Shown here: one piece after another, positions 8,148 to 9,250 of the stretch
How the letters are laid out: every line of letters begins with the position of its first letter
How positions within the stretch are numbered: position 1 is the first letter of the stretch
NCBI GenBank assembly: GCA_003645605.1
Contig: QNAY01000026.1
Coordinates: 1-9,250 of the forward strand
From: Thermodesulfobacteriota bacterium
GTDB lineage: Bacteria; Desulfobacterota; Dissulfuribacteria; Dissulfuribacterales; UBA3076
Direction of reading: 5' to 3'
DNA: 9,250 nt
Notes under the pieces: generated by a model
The model's database searches: none
The model's input: the letters and a program-made list of their open reading frames with translations, nothing else
What the model was told of the DNA's origin: nothing
Program-made: the position numbers and the translations under genes

Positions 8148-9207
8148 GAGCGACCTCGTAAAATTGCCAGGGCAGCTTTTTTACTGTCTTGCCGGGAGAG
8201 AGTCCCTGTGCCTTTGCCTCAAGCAAGGTGATAAGACTTGTAAGTTCCATTTCCTTTTCCAGGAGAAAGGCTATCTCTATGCCGATATTAAATGGCGGCC
8301 CCATAAAGAATCGAGCAAGGAGACGCAGAAACCACGTCTCAAGATACGGGTAAAAATCCTCCCACTCACGGACTTCTTGAACCTCTTTCTGAAGGGAGCG
8401 TGGCATCTGTTCCAGAAATAAGGAGATGTTCTCTGCACGTGCCAACCGGTGCAGGTGTGAGAGTGTGAGCAGCTCACCTCCGGGGAGACTATAGTTGACT
8501 ATCTCTTCATGGCTCAACCCATAGTGAATTTTGAGTCTTATTACCCACGAGATGTTTAGGATATCTACATAAGGTCCCAAGATCCTTTTTGCAGCTTTTT
8601 TGTCAGATCTGCTCCTCAGGCCGGAGATGGCCTGTTTGAGTCTTTGAAAGCAGGATAGGTCCAGAGCCATTTCCAGGGGAAACAGTCTTCCCTGGACATT
8701 AAACTGGGGAAGGGCATGTTTAAGTGCCTGTCCAAAAGGATTGCGGATCAGGAGATCTGCAATCTCTGCGGGATTGTTGCACGCCCAGAGGCCATCCCAC
8801 GGCAAAGCGCTCAGTTTCCCCAGCGGGTATAGAAGGTGGGCAACAGCCTGTTTCTCAAGTCCAGAAAACATGGCGCGCAAGAGGACCTTGAGATTTTCTG
8901 CCTCAAAACGTGAAAATAGAGCAAGGACCAGCTCTTGCTGCCTTTTCCCACGCAAGGACCTTGTAACCTTGGCATAGTCCTCCATAAGGGACCGGGCCAG
9001 TCGGCGTTCCAGCACCCCTGGGTCAGTCTTCTCTTCTTCAAAGTCTGGAAGTACACGTCCATATGTAGTGGTAACAAGATATGCCAGAAAGGAAGAGAAA
9101 TCTCTTGCCTCCAGAAGAAAATGACGGTCTTGGGCAGTAAGCCGCCTGCTGCGAAGGGCCCTTACTTTTGCGTTTGGATAGGCATATCCGGCTGCTGCGA
9201 AGATCAT
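8140..9207 (-). CDS. atpC: V/A-type ATPase subunit C (central stalk cap on the c-ring)
   Basis: 355-residue, mostly helical, funnel-shaped subunit that couples the D/F shaft to the K ring (V-ATPase d/AC39 family); family members are usually about 320-360 residues. The N-terminus AAGYAYPNAKVRALRSRRL matches the family start, followed by a DFSSFLAYLVTTTYG helix. The repeated three-lobe layout is suggested by FEAENLKVLLRAMFSGL (about 105-121) and PYVDILNISWVIRLKIHYGL with SLPGG (about 217-250), matching the family segments with an ENLK- or DI-NI-type core. The ATG at 9207 has no good nearby ribosome binding site. A minus-strand frame open from the right edge ends in TGA at 9206-9204, overlapping the ATG, so coupling to an upstream gene is possible. 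The 3' end overlaps I by 8 bases. Being first among the visible genes is unusual for subunit C. The alternative symbol is ntpC. Confidence 0.94.
   Translation of the reverse strand: MIFAAAGYAYPNAKVRALRSRRLTAQDRHFLLEARDFSSFLAYLVTTTYGRVLPDFEEEKTDPGVLERRLARSLMEDYAKVTRSLRGKRQQELVLALFSRFEAENLKVLLRAMFSGLEKQAVAHLLYPLGKLSALPWDGLWACNNPAEIADLLIRNPFGQALKHALPQFNVQGRLFPLEMALDLSCFQRLKQAISGLRSRSDKKAAKRILGPYVDILNISWVIRLKIHYGLSHEEIVNYSLPGGELLTLSHLHRLARAENISLFLEQMPRSLQKEVQEVREWEDFYPYLETWFLRLLARFFMGPPFNIGIEIAFLLEKEMELTSLITLLEAKAQGLSPGKTVKKLPWQFYEVAHV
8153..8157 (-). promoter_or_regulatory. ribosome binding site of subunit I
   Basis: GAGGT on the minus strand, 5 bases before ATG 8147, within the last codons of subunit C. 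It indicates coupled translation of C and I. Confidence 0.65.
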
Positions 9208-9250
9208 AATTGCTGTTTTATGAACCTTTTACAATTTTCCTTTTGGTGAC

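Overview
The window is almost entirely one minus-strand operon for a rotary V/A-type ATPase (the archaeal-type ATP synthase/ATPase found in some bacteria). In the direction of transcription, from right to left, the genes are C (central stalk cap), I (membrane stator), K (c-ring proteolipid), F and E (central and peripheral stalk), A (catalytic), B (non-catalytic nucleotide-binding) and D (rotor shaft). A universal stress protein gene follows, overlapping the 3' end of D. Together A, B, D, E and F make the soluble head, shaft and stalk, C joins the shaft to the membrane ring, and I plus the K ring form the ion channel. No G/H-type peripheral-stalk subunit lies in the window, and the operon probably continues past the right edge.

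The organism is a bacterium: clear Shine-Dalgarno sites precede several genes and genes overlap by a few bases in operon style. Middling base composition, a bacterial V/A-ATPase, a linked UspA-type gene and A/T-rich 7-base-period intergenic repeats suggest an anaerobic Gram-negative such as a member of the Desulfobacterota. That assignment is a low-confidence impression.

Layout: 1-177 is the region downstream of the operon. It holds a possible frame-broken 3' end of an unidentified plus-strand gene converging on the operon. 178-654 is the stress protein; 641-1300 D; 1320-2720 B; 2842-4623 A; 4677-5288 E; 5303-5602 F; 5762-6082 K; 6168-8147 I; 8140-9207 C. No gene-free stretch exceeds 300 bases; the longest inside the operon is 5603-5761 (159 bases, between K and F).

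The ATPase itself is conventional. The most unusual feature is in the junctions. Four junctions (B/D, A/B, K/F, I/K) carry short degenerate arrays with an exact 7-base period. The unit sequence differs between arrays. Two arrays run through stop codons into coding sequence, and two oppositely oriented arrays between K and F can form an 18-bp stem. Where genes overlap (C/I, F/E, D/usp) there is no array. I see no CRISPR, tRNA, rRNA or insertion sequence.
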